Below, one piece after another: positions 43,194 through 52,363 of a DNA stretch of 58,155 nt (the stretch's first letter is position 1; every line of letters begins with the position of its first letter). The position numbers were made by a program, and so were the translations under genes. The stretch comes from an uncultured Nitrospira sp. (lineage in GTDB: Bacteria; Nitrospirota; Nitrospiria; Nitrospirales; Nitrospiraceae): NCBI GenBank assembly GCA_902500805.1, contig CABVSA010000014.1:1-58155 (forward strand), given 5' to 3'. Below the pieces are notes generated by a model, which saw nothing but the letters and a program-made list of their open reading frames with translations, did not search any database and had not been told where the DNA came from.

Positions 43194-44477
43194 CTATCGG
43201 CTCCGGACCAGTGCCGCCGTGAGTCTAAGTAATTTCTCTTTTTCTCTAGACCAAACATGCTGTTGATAGATTGCTTGTCCACGTTTCGTGGTCTCAAGGG
43301 CTTCCCTTGGGTGAATAGCCACCCAGCTAAGCTTCATGGCGAGATCATCGGCATCGCCTAACTCGAATAGCACCAACGAATCTTTATCAAAATACGCCTC
43401 GATTCCGTTTGCACGTGGAGCCACAACGGGCTTTCCCAGCGCCAGATATTCAAAGATCCTCGTTGGAGTGTTGATTTCGGTAAAAATACTGCGTTTGTTT
43501 GGGATGACTCCCACATCACATTGTGCAATGGCTTGCACGAGCTGTTCCAACGTCCGAGGCCCCAGATATTGCACGGCTTCCTCCAGACCCTTTGCAGAAA
43601 GACCCTGCAAGACGTCGTCCAGGTATGAAGTCCGTGGACCGTACACCCTCAGCTCAGCCTCGGGAACAGACCGTCTGACTTGCGCCAGAGCTTCTACGGC
43701 AAGGTCAAGACCATTCCGCTCAACCAGGGTACCGTGATACATGATCACGAACGGCTTCCCTGTTCTTAAGACTGGACTGTCATCAATTGTCACAGGACAA
43801 TATCGAAAGATGTGCTCGTTGGGCGTATTCATCACAACGGAAATTTTGTGGCCCCCACCGCTTCTCGAAGCAAATAGTTCCTCACAGGTGTGATTTACTG
43901 TAAGGACCATATCTGCGAACGCGATACTCTGCTTCTCCAAGAAAGCCGTTATTTTTACAGCCCTGCTTGCTTTACCAACATTGAAGATCGTCATCATGAG
44001 TTCAGGCATAGGATCATGCAGATCCAGTATCACCTTGGCTCCAAATAGTTTAGGGATCAGCGCTGCGAACACCAGCACATCGGGCATGTTGTGTATGTGG
44101 ACGAGGTGGTAACGTCTGATTGGAGAACGAAGTGCCAGCATCCCGAATGCGATGAGGATGAAGAAACAATATTGAAATACATAGCCGAACTTAGAATTTC
44201 TGGTTTTTGTAATCCCGATTCGATCGATTCGTATTCCCTTGAATGTGTCCTTCATGGAAATCTCCCCTTCTCTCAGGCAGATCACGTCGACGCTCACACC
44301 CGCCTCGGCAAAGGCTTCGGCTGCCCTTCGAGGGCGTGGATCGCCTGGAAAAGCAGAAAACGACACAACCGCCATCCGTTTCCCGAAGAGAGCAGAGGAT
44401 TCGGAATCGCTAACTTTACGGGCGTCCATTTCGCCAGAGGGTAAGCCCTGTGGTTCGGCTGATCCAAGGATGGCCAT
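43194..44477 (-). CDS. Glycosyltransferase family 4
   Basis: 427 residues, GT-B fold. The N-terminal half has VVSFSAFPGDPRPRRAAEAF and HNMPDVLVFAALIPKLFGAK. The C-terminal half has VIMYHGTLVERNGLDLAVEA, RVYGPRTSYL, and the E-x7-E region CDVGVIPNKRSIFTEINTPT followed by IFEYLALGKPVVAPR. It transfers a sugar from a nucleotide donor with retention. The start is unclear: the first ATG (44477) has no ribosome site, and ATG 44375 just before AVVSFSAFPG would fit the domain better. Confidence 0.87.
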   Translation of the reverse strand: MAILGSAEPQGLPSGEMDARKVSDSESSALFGKRMAVVSFSAFPGDPRPRRAAEAFAEAGVSVDVICLREGEISMKDTFKGIRIDRIGITKTRNSKFGYVFQYCFFILIAFGMLALRSPIRRYHLVHIHNMPDVLVFAALIPKLFGAKVILDLHDPMPELMMTIFNVGKASRAVKITAFLEKQSIAFADMVLTVNHTCEELFASRSGGGHKISVVMNTPNEHIFRYCPVTIDDSPVLRTGKPFVIMYHGTLVERNGLDLAVEALAQVRRSVPEAELRVYGPRTSYLDDVLQGLSAKGLEEAVQYLGPRTLEQLVQAIAQCDVGVIPNKRSIFTEINTPTRIFEYLALGKPVVAPRANGIEAYFDKDSLVLFELGDADDLAMKLSWVAIHPREALETTKRGQAIYQQHVWSREKEKLLRLTAALVRSR

Positions 44478-44522
44478 AAGGAGATTTCTGTTATCGTGCT
44501 CTACGGGACGTACAGACTTCGA

Positions 44523-45257
44523 TCACTTGTTCCTCTTGTCGCGATCAATTTTGTGCTGATTGGACGACTCGATCGCCTTCAAGAGATCAGACCGATGTAG
44601 CTGGCTCAGGATCTCGATGTTGCTCATGACGCAATGCCCGCCAATGATACCGGGAAAATACTTCACCCGCGGGAAGAACGGGACTTCCTCATAGATCGAA
44701 ACAATTTCGTCATACTTCAAGCCGAGTTGATCGCAATATCGCTCAATTTCCTGCGCCCACGCGATGATTAATCCAAAGTAAGTGGTTTCCGTGAGCTTGG
44801 CCAGTTCGGTCGCCTCAGGTGAGCTGAGCACTCTCGTCTTCATGCCGGCTACATGGAAATGTTGTGCGACCTGATCAGCGCTGTCAGCTTCAACCGCACC
44901 AACGAACTTGTCGTAATGCAGAAGATCCGCTGCCATACGGACATGTTTCCCACGTACAGGACTGTTTACGACTTTTGCACCGGCTCGATTTGCGATAGAC
45001 CTGGTTGTCCCAATGGCGACCGTGCTATTGAGAACGGTAACTTTGGGGTTGAACCGTTCGATGTACCGGATTGTTTCCCCTTCAAAGTCCGGAATCCGGA
45101 ATGGATAACAGATGTGCATGACATCAATAGTCTCCGGCAAGTCAGACGGAGGCGTGATGTCAATACCCACTGTCTCATAGTGTTTTGAAAGCACTTCAAG
45201 GAGGGGCTTACCGATCTCGCCCAACCCAACGACCATTACCTTTCCATTACTGCCCAT
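44523..45257 (-). CDS. Short UDP-sugar dehydrogenase-like protein
   Basis: 244 residues from the ATG at 45257, which has AGGAGAGG upstream. The Rossmann domain is KVMVVGLGEIGKPLLEVLSK; STVAIGTTRS and the middle helical domain follow, with PEATELAKLTETTYFGLIIA and IIGGHCVMSNIEIL. GGHC is the catalytic cysteine motif of WecC/UDP-ManNAc dehydrogenases. The whole C-terminal UDP-binding domain (about 120 residues in the family) is absent. The frame is intact, so it seems a natural short form rather than a wreck. Its substrate, if any, cannot be inferred. Confidence 0.7.
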   Translation of the reverse strand: MGSNGKVMVVGLGEIGKPLLEVLSKHYETVGIDITPPSDLPETIDVMHICYPFRIPDFEGETIRYIERFNPKVTVLNSTVAIGTTRSIANRAGAKVVNSPVRGKHVRMAADLLHYDKFVGAVEADSADQVAQHFHVAGMKTRVLSSPEATELAKLTETTYFGLIIAWAQEIERYCDQLGLKYDEIVSIYEEVPFFPRVKYFPGIIGGHCVMSNIEILSQLHRSDLLKAIESSNQHKIDRDKRNK

Positions 45258-45521
45258 AGGCTTGTTCCTCTCCTGATGAATGTTCAATACTGCTATACAT
45301 GATGCGCATACACAGCCCGGGTGATACGCATCCTGTATCTCGACGACGTACAGGAGTTCCAATCATTAACGATGCAATGAGACTGGCTATGCGATAAGTG
45401 AGGAGGGATCTTTGCGACTGAGTCTCAGCTCCGGAAGCCGTCTGTCCGACGAACTGAGTACCTTGCATCAGCATGCGGATTTCTACACAGATGCTGCTGT
45501 CGCCGGCGGCGGGGCGTTCTC

Positions 45522-46418
45522 TCACTTTGCAGGTGATGCTGTTATTCGAGTGAACACCTTTTGAACCATATCTCGCAACCTTTGCATCTGCTCCTGTTGG
45601 TGAAAGGCAATAAGCTCCCGGTCGATGGGCCTGTGTGCTCTGGTGACAGATCCCCAGATAAAACCTGCGAGTAAGGCGATGCCTCCGAGTACATACGGCC
45701 TGCTTCTCATTTGCAGGCAGGAGCGGAACACCTGCCAAAGCAGATGACCGCCGAGATAATAGTCCTGCTTCCCCAAGCTATACCAGGCCTTCACTTTTCC
45801 GTGTGAAGCGGTACCCATGGGCCTATGGTGCATGCACACCAATTCAGTGAAGGTTCTTGTTTTCCATCCCTTCATTCTGGCCGTCGTGACAGCAACCCAA
45901 TCGATCCCTCCCCCTTGAATTGGCCTATACCCGCCAATTTCTTCAAAGCACTCTCGACGGAAGAGTTGGCACGCTCCGGAGACATGATGTCTGCTTGTAA
46001 ACCGATAGTCATACGACTCTGCCCCCTCCACAAAAGGGGTGCCGGCCACCCCCAACTGTGGGTCATCGGCAAACTTGTTCAGGAGAAATTCAAGGTACTC
46101 GGCCTCAAAAGTAATATCGGCATCGAGATTCCCTATCACATCGTATGTCACCCCGGCGAGTCGTTGGTAACCTGCATTGAAACAATAAACCTTGCCGGCA
46201 AAATGCCGCTCCTTCCGCTCAGGCATTCGCACAAGTTCGATCCATGATTCTGCCCCGGCATACCGCGTGACAATCTCGTCAGTGCCATCGGTTGAGCCGT
46301 CGCTCACAATAATCCACCGGACCGGCTTAATTGTCTGGGCGATAAGCGAATGCACAACCCGTTCGATAAACTTGGCTTCGTTTCTGGCCGGTGTAATCAA
46401 TACACATCGAAGCATCAT
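45522..46418 (-). CDS. Glycosyltransferase family 2
   Basis: 298 residues. It opens CVLITPARNEAKFIERVVHS; the metal-binding region is IGNLDADITFEAEYLEFLLN, with SDGSTDGTDEIVTRYAG before it and GGYRPIQGGGIDWVAVTTAR in the acceptor region. A hydrophobic patch (YVLGGIALLAGFIWGS) suggests membrane contact. It is separated from the next gene downstream by about 260 bases in which I see no gene. Confidence 0.88.
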   Translation of the reverse strand: MMLRCVLITPARNEAKFIERVVHSLIAQTIKPVRWIIVSDGSTDGTDEIVTRYAGAESWIELVRMPERKERHFAGKVYCFNAGYQRLAGVTYDVIGNLDADITFEAEYLEFLLNKFADDPQLGVAGTPFVEGAESYDYRFTSRHHVSGACQLFRRECFEEIGGYRPIQGGGIDWVAVTTARMKGWKTRTFTELVCMHHRPMGTASHGKVKAWYSLGKQDYYLGGHLLWQVFRSCLQMRSRPYVLGGIALLAGFIWGSVTRAHRPIDRELIAFHQQEQMQRLRDMVQKVFTRITASPAK

Positions 46419-46575
46419 CGCTTGGTCTTTCCTCGAAAGGTCCGTGGTTCAGCCTAAAGTCCAGGTCCTTCTCTTTGTAGCCTGACGAACATGGCTGGAG
46501 CAGCGCCCAATACCATAACTGTCGAGCTCAGCAATTCCAGCTTCGTGAGTGTGCAAGCTTAGTGTGCAAGAGTTT

Positions 46576-48093
46576 TTAGTGAGCGGGGCTCCGACCAAAA
46601 ACACGTGACAACTTGCTTGGCAAGAATTCCGAGAGCAGTCTTTTTGCGACCTTGATCGGTTTGGTCATTCTGAACATACCAATGGTGACCAGCATGTATA
46701 CGACGACACAGGCCATAATCAGTACAGCCATGCGCTGAAAGGAGGGGAGGTCTGACAAATAGTATGTCTGTAGTGTGAACCCTATGGCTTCGGCTATGAG
46801 AGCCCCAATCAATGGAGGGGCTATTGCAGGCATCAACTCTCGGAGACCTATGTGAAGTGGCTGGCCAGCGTATAGGATCGCTGGAACAAATAATATGTAT
46901 GTACAGATACCGTATGAAACAGCAACACCCAAGGCACCAAAAGGTAATCCACACAGGACGGCCACGACTTGTACGATACAGCTCGCAATTCCCCATCGCA
47001 TCCAGCGATCTGGTCGGCCCGCCGCTATGTGTAGCCAGCCCAGCGTTCGTTCGATAACTTGTGCAGGACCCCGAAGTGCGAAGAGGACAAGAAGGGTGCT
47101 GGCGCCAACCCATTTATCCCCGAGCAGTAACACGATCAGATCCTGTCCTATCACCGCAAGAATCACGAATGCGAGTGTGGCAAAGAATGTCAGGGACGAT
47201 AGTGCGGTTGCCCAAGCTCGTCGTAGCTCCTCTACGTTATCTCGCAACTTGCTCAGGGTGGCTACGGCTACGGAATGTAGCGGAAGCGTGACGACGGTCA
47301 GCGCATTCTCATACACAGTTGCAGCGTTGTGATATAGTCCAAGTTCTCGTGCTCCAACCATATAACCGAGCCCAACTCGGTCGGCGGCTTTCGCCAGATA
47401 ATCTGTAGTTGTAAACCCGGTAATATTTAGACCGAACTGCACCATCTCCTTTACTCCCTTTGAGAACACCGGCCATCCAGGAACCCAAGGGCAGTATGAC
47501 CAGATTAGTACAAGCATGACGCAGGCGGTGATGAGGGGCCGAACGACGAGTGCCCAATAGCCACTGCCGGAGATGGCCATTCCAATCGCTGCGACTGCCC
47601 CAAGGACGTTGGCCGCCACTTCGATCAAAGCCACCTTCTGAAATAGCAATTTTCTCCGAAGTAATGCCGCATGCTGACAGGAGAGCGCAGTGATGACGAA
47701 GGTCAGCCCCCAAAACTGGGCAATCCTTACAAGTCGTTCTTCTTGATAGAACTCGCTGATCAGCGGAGCAGCCGCGAGTACCATAGTGGTAAACAAGGTG
47801 CCGAGTCCCGTCGTCAACCAGAACAAGGTGCTCAGTTCCTCCTGAGTGATCTGAGGCCTTTGTACTGCGGCATCCCTCGTTCCCAGGTCCATCAACACAT
47901 TGGCGAATCCTGTTAAGGCGGACACCATCGCAACGAGTCCAAAATCTTCGGGCACCAGAAGACGAGCCAGGCATATCGTGGTTCCTACCTGTACAGCCGT
48001 GTTCGTGGCCTGTGCCAGGATGGAAATCGCACCGCTGTGCAAGGATTTCTTTGTAAACTCTGCCTTCTCTAGTTGTTCTTCCTGCAATTGCAC
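46576..48093 (-). CDS. Wzx-like oligosaccharide flippase (MOP superfamily)
   Basis: 505 residues from a GTG at 48093; a TTG at 48099 is the longest frame and neither start is well supported. About fourteen hydrophobic helices are present. The N-terminus SLHSGAISILAQATNTAVQV and LLVPEDFGLVAMVSALTGFA are typical of the polysaccharide-transport (PST/Wzx) family. It should flip the undecaprenyl-linked repeat unit to the periplasm, where the Wzy-like protein (29453-30799) acts. A 10-base direct repeat (agtgtgcaag at 46548 and 46561) lies just after the gene. Confidence 0.87.
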   Translation of the reverse strand: MQLQEEQLEKAEFTKKSLHSGAISILAQATNTAVQVGTTICLARLLVPEDFGLVAMVSALTGFANVLMDLGTRDAAVQRPQITQEELSTLFWLTTGLGTLFTTMVLAAAPLISEFYQEERLVRIAQFWGLTFVITALSCQHAALLRRKLLFQKVALIEVAANVLGAVAAIGMAISGSGYWALVVRPLITACVMLVLIWSYCPWVPGWPVFSKGVKEMVQFGLNITGFTTTDYLAKAADRVGLGYMVGARELGLYHNAATVYENALTVVTLPLHSVAVATLSKLRDNVEELRRAWATALSSLTFFATLAFVILAVIGQDLIVLLLGDKWVGASTLLVLFALRGPAQVIERTLGWLHIAAGRPDRWMRWGIASCIVQVVAVLCGLPFGALGVAVSYGICTYILFVPAILYAGQPLHIGLRELMPAIAPPLIGALIAEAIGFTLQTYYLSDLPSFQRMAVLIMACVVVYMLVTIGMFRMTKPIKVAKRLLSEFLPSKLSRVFGRSPAH

Positions 48094-48207
48094 TGACAAA
48101 CCCAGCCCTGCGGAGAAAATGCGTTCTCCGCATGATGTGAAGCGTGGTGGAACTCATGGACTCGGGAATACACACCATCCAATATTGAAACGTAGCCGTT
48201 AAACAAC

Positions 48208-49314
48208 TTATCTGCTGTGCCCGTTACTCTCTTGACTAGACGTACAACTAGAGGTGGCAGTCGAGTGGGCCTCGGCTGAACTCTCTGGTATCCGCTCCAG
48301 CCAGATCTCTCGCCACCACGAATAAATACTTCTTGGACAGTACATTCTGCAGTCGCTGTATCGCGATCCACACCACACATTTTCAAGGATGACGGCGGGA
48401 GTCTTCATGCTAATCAGCTTCCCTGACTTTTCGTCCACAAATCTGGAGAGTCTCGTTTTGACTTGATACATACCGTCGCAGAACGGAACCATATCCCGGT
48501 CCCACATCAACCCACGATTTCGTGCATCCGTATCCAACGTCGCCAAGATGTCCTTGTACGACTTCACTCGAACTAATTCACCGGGTTGTAAATTAAGGAC
48601 TTGGGATGGCGTTGGTCGACCGGCTGGGATTATTCCGGATCTCCGAGGCCATGGAATGCCGCCCCACAACCTCTGCACAACATCATAAATCCAGCTTAGG
48701 AGTGGGCCGAGGCCGATTCCAGCTTGTACAAGGCTCGCATAGGTTGCAAAGAGTCCTCCCCGTAACATCTGCATGAGACCGACGTTTCCCGACCGATAGT
48801 CCTCAACATATTGACTCACATCCCACCACGGCAACATCTCACCATAATGCGGCACCTGTGTCGCCTGGCATTGGTACTTGATTACGCCACCTCTACCCAT
48901 GGAATCCTTCAGGGTTCCTTTCCAGACATCTTCCTCGGTACAGTCTCCACTACCATCCGCCACTTTGCGCCGTCCGGTCATGTCCGGTTCGGGAGAGGCG
49001 GATGGATGGTTGCGTTCTATAGGTTTCACCCACGCGGTTTTCCAAAAGATCAGACAAGCGGCTTGACAACCTCCGTACGCTTCTCCATCACAACGCAACT
49101 CAAGGTGAATGGCATCAGTCACGCGAAGACTTCTGATGGGATTCACTGTGTCGCATGTCTTATGGGCACTCTTGTACACCTTGAACCGCTGACCGCAATA
49201 CTTGAACATTTGCGGCATAAATGGAACGTGCTCAAGTTGTCCTTGGTTGTCCAGGGTCCGCAAGATCTCTTCCTTGCTTCTAACCTCAACCCAATCTCCA
49301 GCTTTCAGCGTCAT
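48208..49314 (-). CDS. Uncharacterised protein with tandem cysteine-rich domains
   Basis: 368 residues, not a family I can name. Two related domains are visible. The first (about 5-100) has GDWVEVRSKEEILRTLD, MFKYCGQRFKVYKSAHKTCD, LRCDGEAYGGCQAACLIFWK and TAWVKPI. The second (about 245-345) has GELVRVKSYKDILATLD, MVPFCDGMYQVKTRL, VWCGSRYSDCRMYCPRSIYS and EIWLERI. Cysteines align at Y/F-C-G/D, the R/W-C and the GC-x2-AC/DC-x2-YC sites, but the HKTC cysteine is missing in the second. Between them is a hydrophobic helix (GLFATYASLVQAGIGLGPLL). The strand pattern at each start looks SH3-like. The gene lies between flippase and glycosyltransferase genes, so a role in polymer synthesis is likely but unproven. 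Confidence 0.7.
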   Translation of the reverse strand: MTLKAGDWVEVRSKEEILRTLDNQGQLEHVPFMPQMFKYCGQRFKVYKSAHKTCDTVNPIRSLRVTDAIHLELRCDGEAYGGCQAACLIFWKTAWVKPIERNHPSASPEPDMTGRRKVADGSGDCTEEDVWKGTLKDSMGRGGVIKYQCQATQVPHYGEMLPWWDVSQYVEDYRSGNVGLMQMLRGGLFATYASLVQAGIGLGPLLSWIYDVVQRLWGGIPWPRRSGIIPAGRPTPSQVLNLQPGELVRVKSYKDILATLDTDARNRGLMWDRDMVPFCDGMYQVKTRLSRFVDEKSGKLISMKTPAVILENVWCGSRYSDCRMYCPRSIYSWWREIWLERIPESSAEAHSTATSSCTSSQESNGHSR

Positions 49315-49372
49315 CGTCTCTTGGCACCTCTACCGAATCACGCTCAAGTCTTTGACACCAGACTTGCTATCA

Positions 49373-50590
49373 TCACGGTTGGAGGCTTCCTGAGCGAGAG
49401 GCCACGCTCGCTACTTCCGGTGTAGGAAGGAAACCTTGCTTGATCTCATACCGTTCCCTGACGGCTTGGAGCCTCGCCTGACGACCGTCGAGGCGTGGGG
49501 ACTCAGAGAGGTCGGCAAGTTGAAGTATTGTCTTCCAGCGATAGAGCCAGTCATGCCGACCGGCCGTATGGAAGACGTTTCTCGCGCTGATCTCTTCCAG
49601 TACCCTCGGTTCCGCTAGCAGTCCACGGATGGTCTCCGCAATGTCCGAGCCATCGGTCTGGACTGAAACCACGGCTTGAGGCCAATCAAACAAGGCATGA
49701 AATGTGTCACCCTCGGGAGCCTGCCCTAGCATTACGGCACCGGCTGCTGCCCCCTCGTAATAGCGCATTCCCACCTCCATCTGACCTTTCGTTTCGTGAT
49801 AGTCGAGGATTTTTCCTGGAGCGACCATGAAAAACCTGCTGCGCTTGAGCATGTTGGCGAACATCGTTCGATGCTGCGCAACGTCCTGCATAAGAAGATT
49901 TCCACCTTCAGTGAATGTGTCGTGAAGATAAAACAGGTCATCTTCTTTGGCCAGGTCCAATAACGCCCCATGGATCTCAGGCAATCGCTTTCCCACGCTG
50001 AGCACGTCGATCACCCTGTCCGGAGATGGGCTGAATCGGAGGGTATCAACGGCACGAGGCACACAATGACAGGGACGATCCAAGATACGCGTGAGTGCAT
50101 CTGCGGTGCTCTTGTATGGGACGAGAATGTGATCGAATTGGTTCAGCGCGTTGAGCCAATACCGAGAGCCGGGGAGATCGGCCGTATAGACCTCATCCAA
50201 CCAGCAGACCGCGGTTTGGCATCGCTCTCTCCAGCCCTGTACCGCGTTGAGATACAGAAGCTCATACCATTGCTGGCAGAGCACGACGAGCAGGTCGTAG
50301 TCTTGCCGCAGAGTGACAGGCTGCAACCCTGGGTTGACATAAATCAGCTGCCTTGAGAGGTCTCGCCACAGAAACTGCCGAAGCCACTTCTCCCGCTTTG
50401 GCCAGGCGGTGCCTGCTTCGAGGCATAACAGATCTACGTCATCAATCTCCACGAAGACATCTTGTGCTTCAAATAAGCCGCCTCTAAACGCCGGTGCCGA
50501 AAACCGTCGCCAAGTCGGTATTAATACCCGTGGCTTCACACCTACACCTGTCGGCGGTTCCATCTGTAATGTCTTATCGATGGACATCAT
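49373..50590 (-). CDS. Glycosyltransferase (GT-B, CgeB/family 1-like)
   Basis: 405 residues from the ATG at 50590 (GGGTGA eight bases before); a GTG at 50602 is possible. The C-terminal donor site is GQMEVGMRYYEGAAAGAVML, the E-G-x-A-A-G motif of CgeB-like glycosyltransferases, and SVGKRLPEIHGALLDLAKED precedes it. It is more divergent than the other transferases of the locus. A 223-base gap without a gene lies between it and the PIG-L gene. Confidence 0.8.
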   Translation of the reverse strand: MMSIDKTLQMEPPTGVGVKPRVLIPTWRRFSAPAFRGGLFEAQDVFVEIDDVDLLCLEAGTAWPKREKWLRQFLWRDLSRQLIYVNPGLQPVTLRQDYDLLVVLCQQWYELLYLNAVQGWRERCQTAVCWLDEVYTADLPGSRYWLNALNQFDHILVPYKSTADALTRILDRPCHCVPRAVDTLRFSPSPDRVIDVLSVGKRLPEIHGALLDLAKEDDLFYLHDTFTEGGNLLMQDVAQHRTMFANMLKRSRFFMVAPGKILDYHETKGQMEVGMRYYEGAAAGAVMLGQAPEGDTFHALFDWPQAVVSVQTDGSDIAETIRGLLAEPRVLEEISARNVFHTAGRHDWLYRWKTILQLADLSESPRLDGRQARLQAVRERYEIKQGFLPTPEVASVASRSGSLQP

Positions 50591-50825
50591 TCGCAGAGTC
50601 ACCCACTGTCCTGAGAGTATCTGCTATCCCGACCGCTAGGAAATCCACGGAGTGATTCCCTGAGCCTCGACTGCTCTGAGACCATTTAAACACAATCGCT
50701 TCACCATCCAACAAGCTAAGCGATTGATTGCGGATTGAGTCTTAATGCTCTCGTATTGGCCGGACGGAGTTGGCTTCAGGAGGGAATGGGGTCGTTCCAA
50801 ATGACTGGACCAGGCCGCTGCCTTG

Positions 50826-51503
50826 TCATAAGCCGCCCAAAATCACTTTTCTGGCGTAGAAGGCCTCAGCATGCTTCTCAGATGAGTTGGCTTCGACCCC
50901 ACGGAGACGCATAAGCGAGAAGAACGTGTCCTCCGAAAACCAGGGCCGACCCTGTTGTGTTGCGAAGACTTGCATGAGAACAGCAACCTTTTCCCGAGCA
51001 TATTGGGCCGTCAATGGAACATAGAAATTGGGCCGACCCAAGTCTCCATCGTACTTGGGAATCTCATATTCGAGAATCTGGTGTTTTCGGAAAGTATTCC
51101 AAGTTAACTCGCTGATAATGCGATGGTCTTGATGGAAATCCTCGCGATAGTGCGTAAAGATGAGGTCAGGAGAAACCGTCGACTTCAAGTCTTCAAAGCA
51201 TTGCTTAATGGCTTCCCCATGATACGGGAAGAAACTCTCTTTGTATGTTTTGGTAATGATACGAGCGGTGCCTGCATGTTGAAGGAGGGCCGTTGCGCTC
51301 TTTAGTGCTTCCTGCTTTCGGCGCCCACGAGCGCTGAACACAACCCATACCACCGTACTCGCCGGATGGTCCCGCAGGAGCCTCAGTAGTGTGCCGCCAC
51401 ATCCAATTTCAATGTCGTCGGAATGAGCTCCGAGACAAAGCACCGTGATTTTCTTATGACGGATCCCGATCAAACCACGAGACGACATTGCTTGGACTTT
51501 CAC
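50826..51503 (-). CDS. PIG-L family deacetylase (LmbE-like)
   Basis: 225 residues. VLCLGAHSDDIEIGCGGTLL holds the A-H-x-D-D zinc motif and YREDFHQDHRIISELTWN the H-x-D-H motif, so the active site is complete. Enzymes of this family remove N-acetyl groups from GlcNAc-type conjugates. The start is a GTG at 51503 with AGG upstream; an ATG at 51488 is an alternative. It starts three bases after the nucleotidyltransferase stop and is co-transcribed with it. Confidence 0.88.
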   Translation of the reverse strand: MKVQAMSSRGLIGIRHKKITVLCLGAHSDDIEIGCGGTLLRLLRDHPASTVVWVVFSARGRRKQEALKSATALLQHAGTARIITKTYKESFFPYHGEAIKQCFEDLKSTVSPDLIFTHYREDFHQDHRIISELTWNTFRKHQILEYEIPKYDGDLGRPNFYVPLTAQYAREKVAVLMQVFATQQGRPWFSEDTFFSLMRLRGVEANSSEKHAEAFYARKVILGGL

Positions 51504-51506
51504 AGG

Positions 51507-52334
51507 TTACCTAGCTGTACGCTCGCAATCCAACTCTAGTTCTATGGAACGGTGATGCGACTTTTTCCACAATTCCCATGGTGCTTCGCCACGTGCGTAC
51601 ATCTCGTCAAGACGTTGTTTGTCCTTAAACGTATCCATACACTCCCAATATCCATCATGCCGGTAACCGATCAGCTGGTTTTCCTTGATGAGCCGTTGGA
51701 ACGGTTCAACGACGAGTTCCTCCCCCGGCTGGATGTAGCGAAAAATATCTTTTTTGAAAATGAAGTAACCGCCGTTGACTTTCATGACACCACGATTCAT
51801 ACACTCGATCTTGTCCACGTGATCATCGTGTCTCAATGAGATGACGTGATAGCTAAGCGGAGGAGTGATGCAGATGCAACTGGCGATCTTGTCGTGGGCG
51901 AGAAAATGTTCAATATAGGACGTGAGTGGTAAATCGGTCAGTCCGTCGCTGTAGTTGGCAAGAAACACGTCCTCGCCCTCCAGATACTTCTCCACGGCCT
52001 TCAAGCGCTGACCGATGTTCGAAATGACTCCGGTATCTGCAAAGGTGATGTTCCAATCTTGTATGTCCGAACTGACCAAATCGACCTGTCGACCACCTTG
52101 CGAAAGAGTGAAATCGTTCGACTGGCATTCATCGTACTGCAAGAAGTAGCGCTTGACGACATCGGCACCGTGCCCCAAGCACAGAATAAAATCCTTGTGC
52201 CCGAAGTGAGCGTAGTACTTCATGACGTGCCACATGATGGGGCGATACCCAATCGGAACCATCGGTTTAGGAATGGATTCGGAGTATTCCCGCAGCCGCA
52301 TGCCCAATCCTCCGCAAAACAACACAACTTTCAT
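51507..52334 (-). CDS. rfbF: RfbF-like glucose-1-phosphate cytidylyltransferase
   Basis: 275 residues. The nucleotide-binding start is VVLFCGGLGMRLREYSESIP with KPMVPIGYRPIMWHVMKYYA, as in RfbF; the metal-site region is LANYSDGLTDLPL, and GGYFIFKKDIFRYI follows. RfbF-type enzymes form CDP-glucose from CTP and glucose-1-phosphate, the first step to CDP-deoxysugars. The next genes (FAD oxidoreductase, SDR, RfbC-like epimerase) fit a CDP-sugar path, but no CDP-glucose 4,6-dehydratase is obvious. UTP or other NTP use cannot be excluded from sequence. Confidence 0.8.
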   Translation of the reverse strand: MKVVLFCGGLGMRLREYSESIPKPMVPIGYRPIMWHVMKYYAHFGHKDFILCLGHGADVVKRYFLQYDECQSNDFTLSQGGRQVDLVSSDIQDWNITFADTGVISNIGQRLKAVEKYLEGEDVFLANYSDGLTDLPLTSYIEHFLAHDKIASCICITPPLSYHVISLRHDDHVDKIECMNRGVMKVNGGYFIFKKDIFRYIQPGEELVVEPFQRLIKENQLIGYRHDGYWECMDTFKDKQRLDEMYARGEAPWELWKKSHHRSIELELDCERTAR

Positions 52335-52363
52335 GTGTACCTCACTTGATGGATGTCGGGAGG

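Noticed and set aside
45247..45738. Minus-strand frame spanning the gap before the short dehydrogenase-like gene
   Set aside because: Partly overlaps two better supported genes and has no motif; the gap holds nothing convincing.
46548..46570. Direct repeat agtgtgcaag after the flippase gene
   Set aside because: Only two 10-base copies, not linked to any element; noted but not called a functional repeat.
47309..48178. Long minus-strand frame across the flippase gene
   Set aside because: Out-of-frame shadow of Wzx; basic, cysteine-rich composition without hydrophobic pattern.
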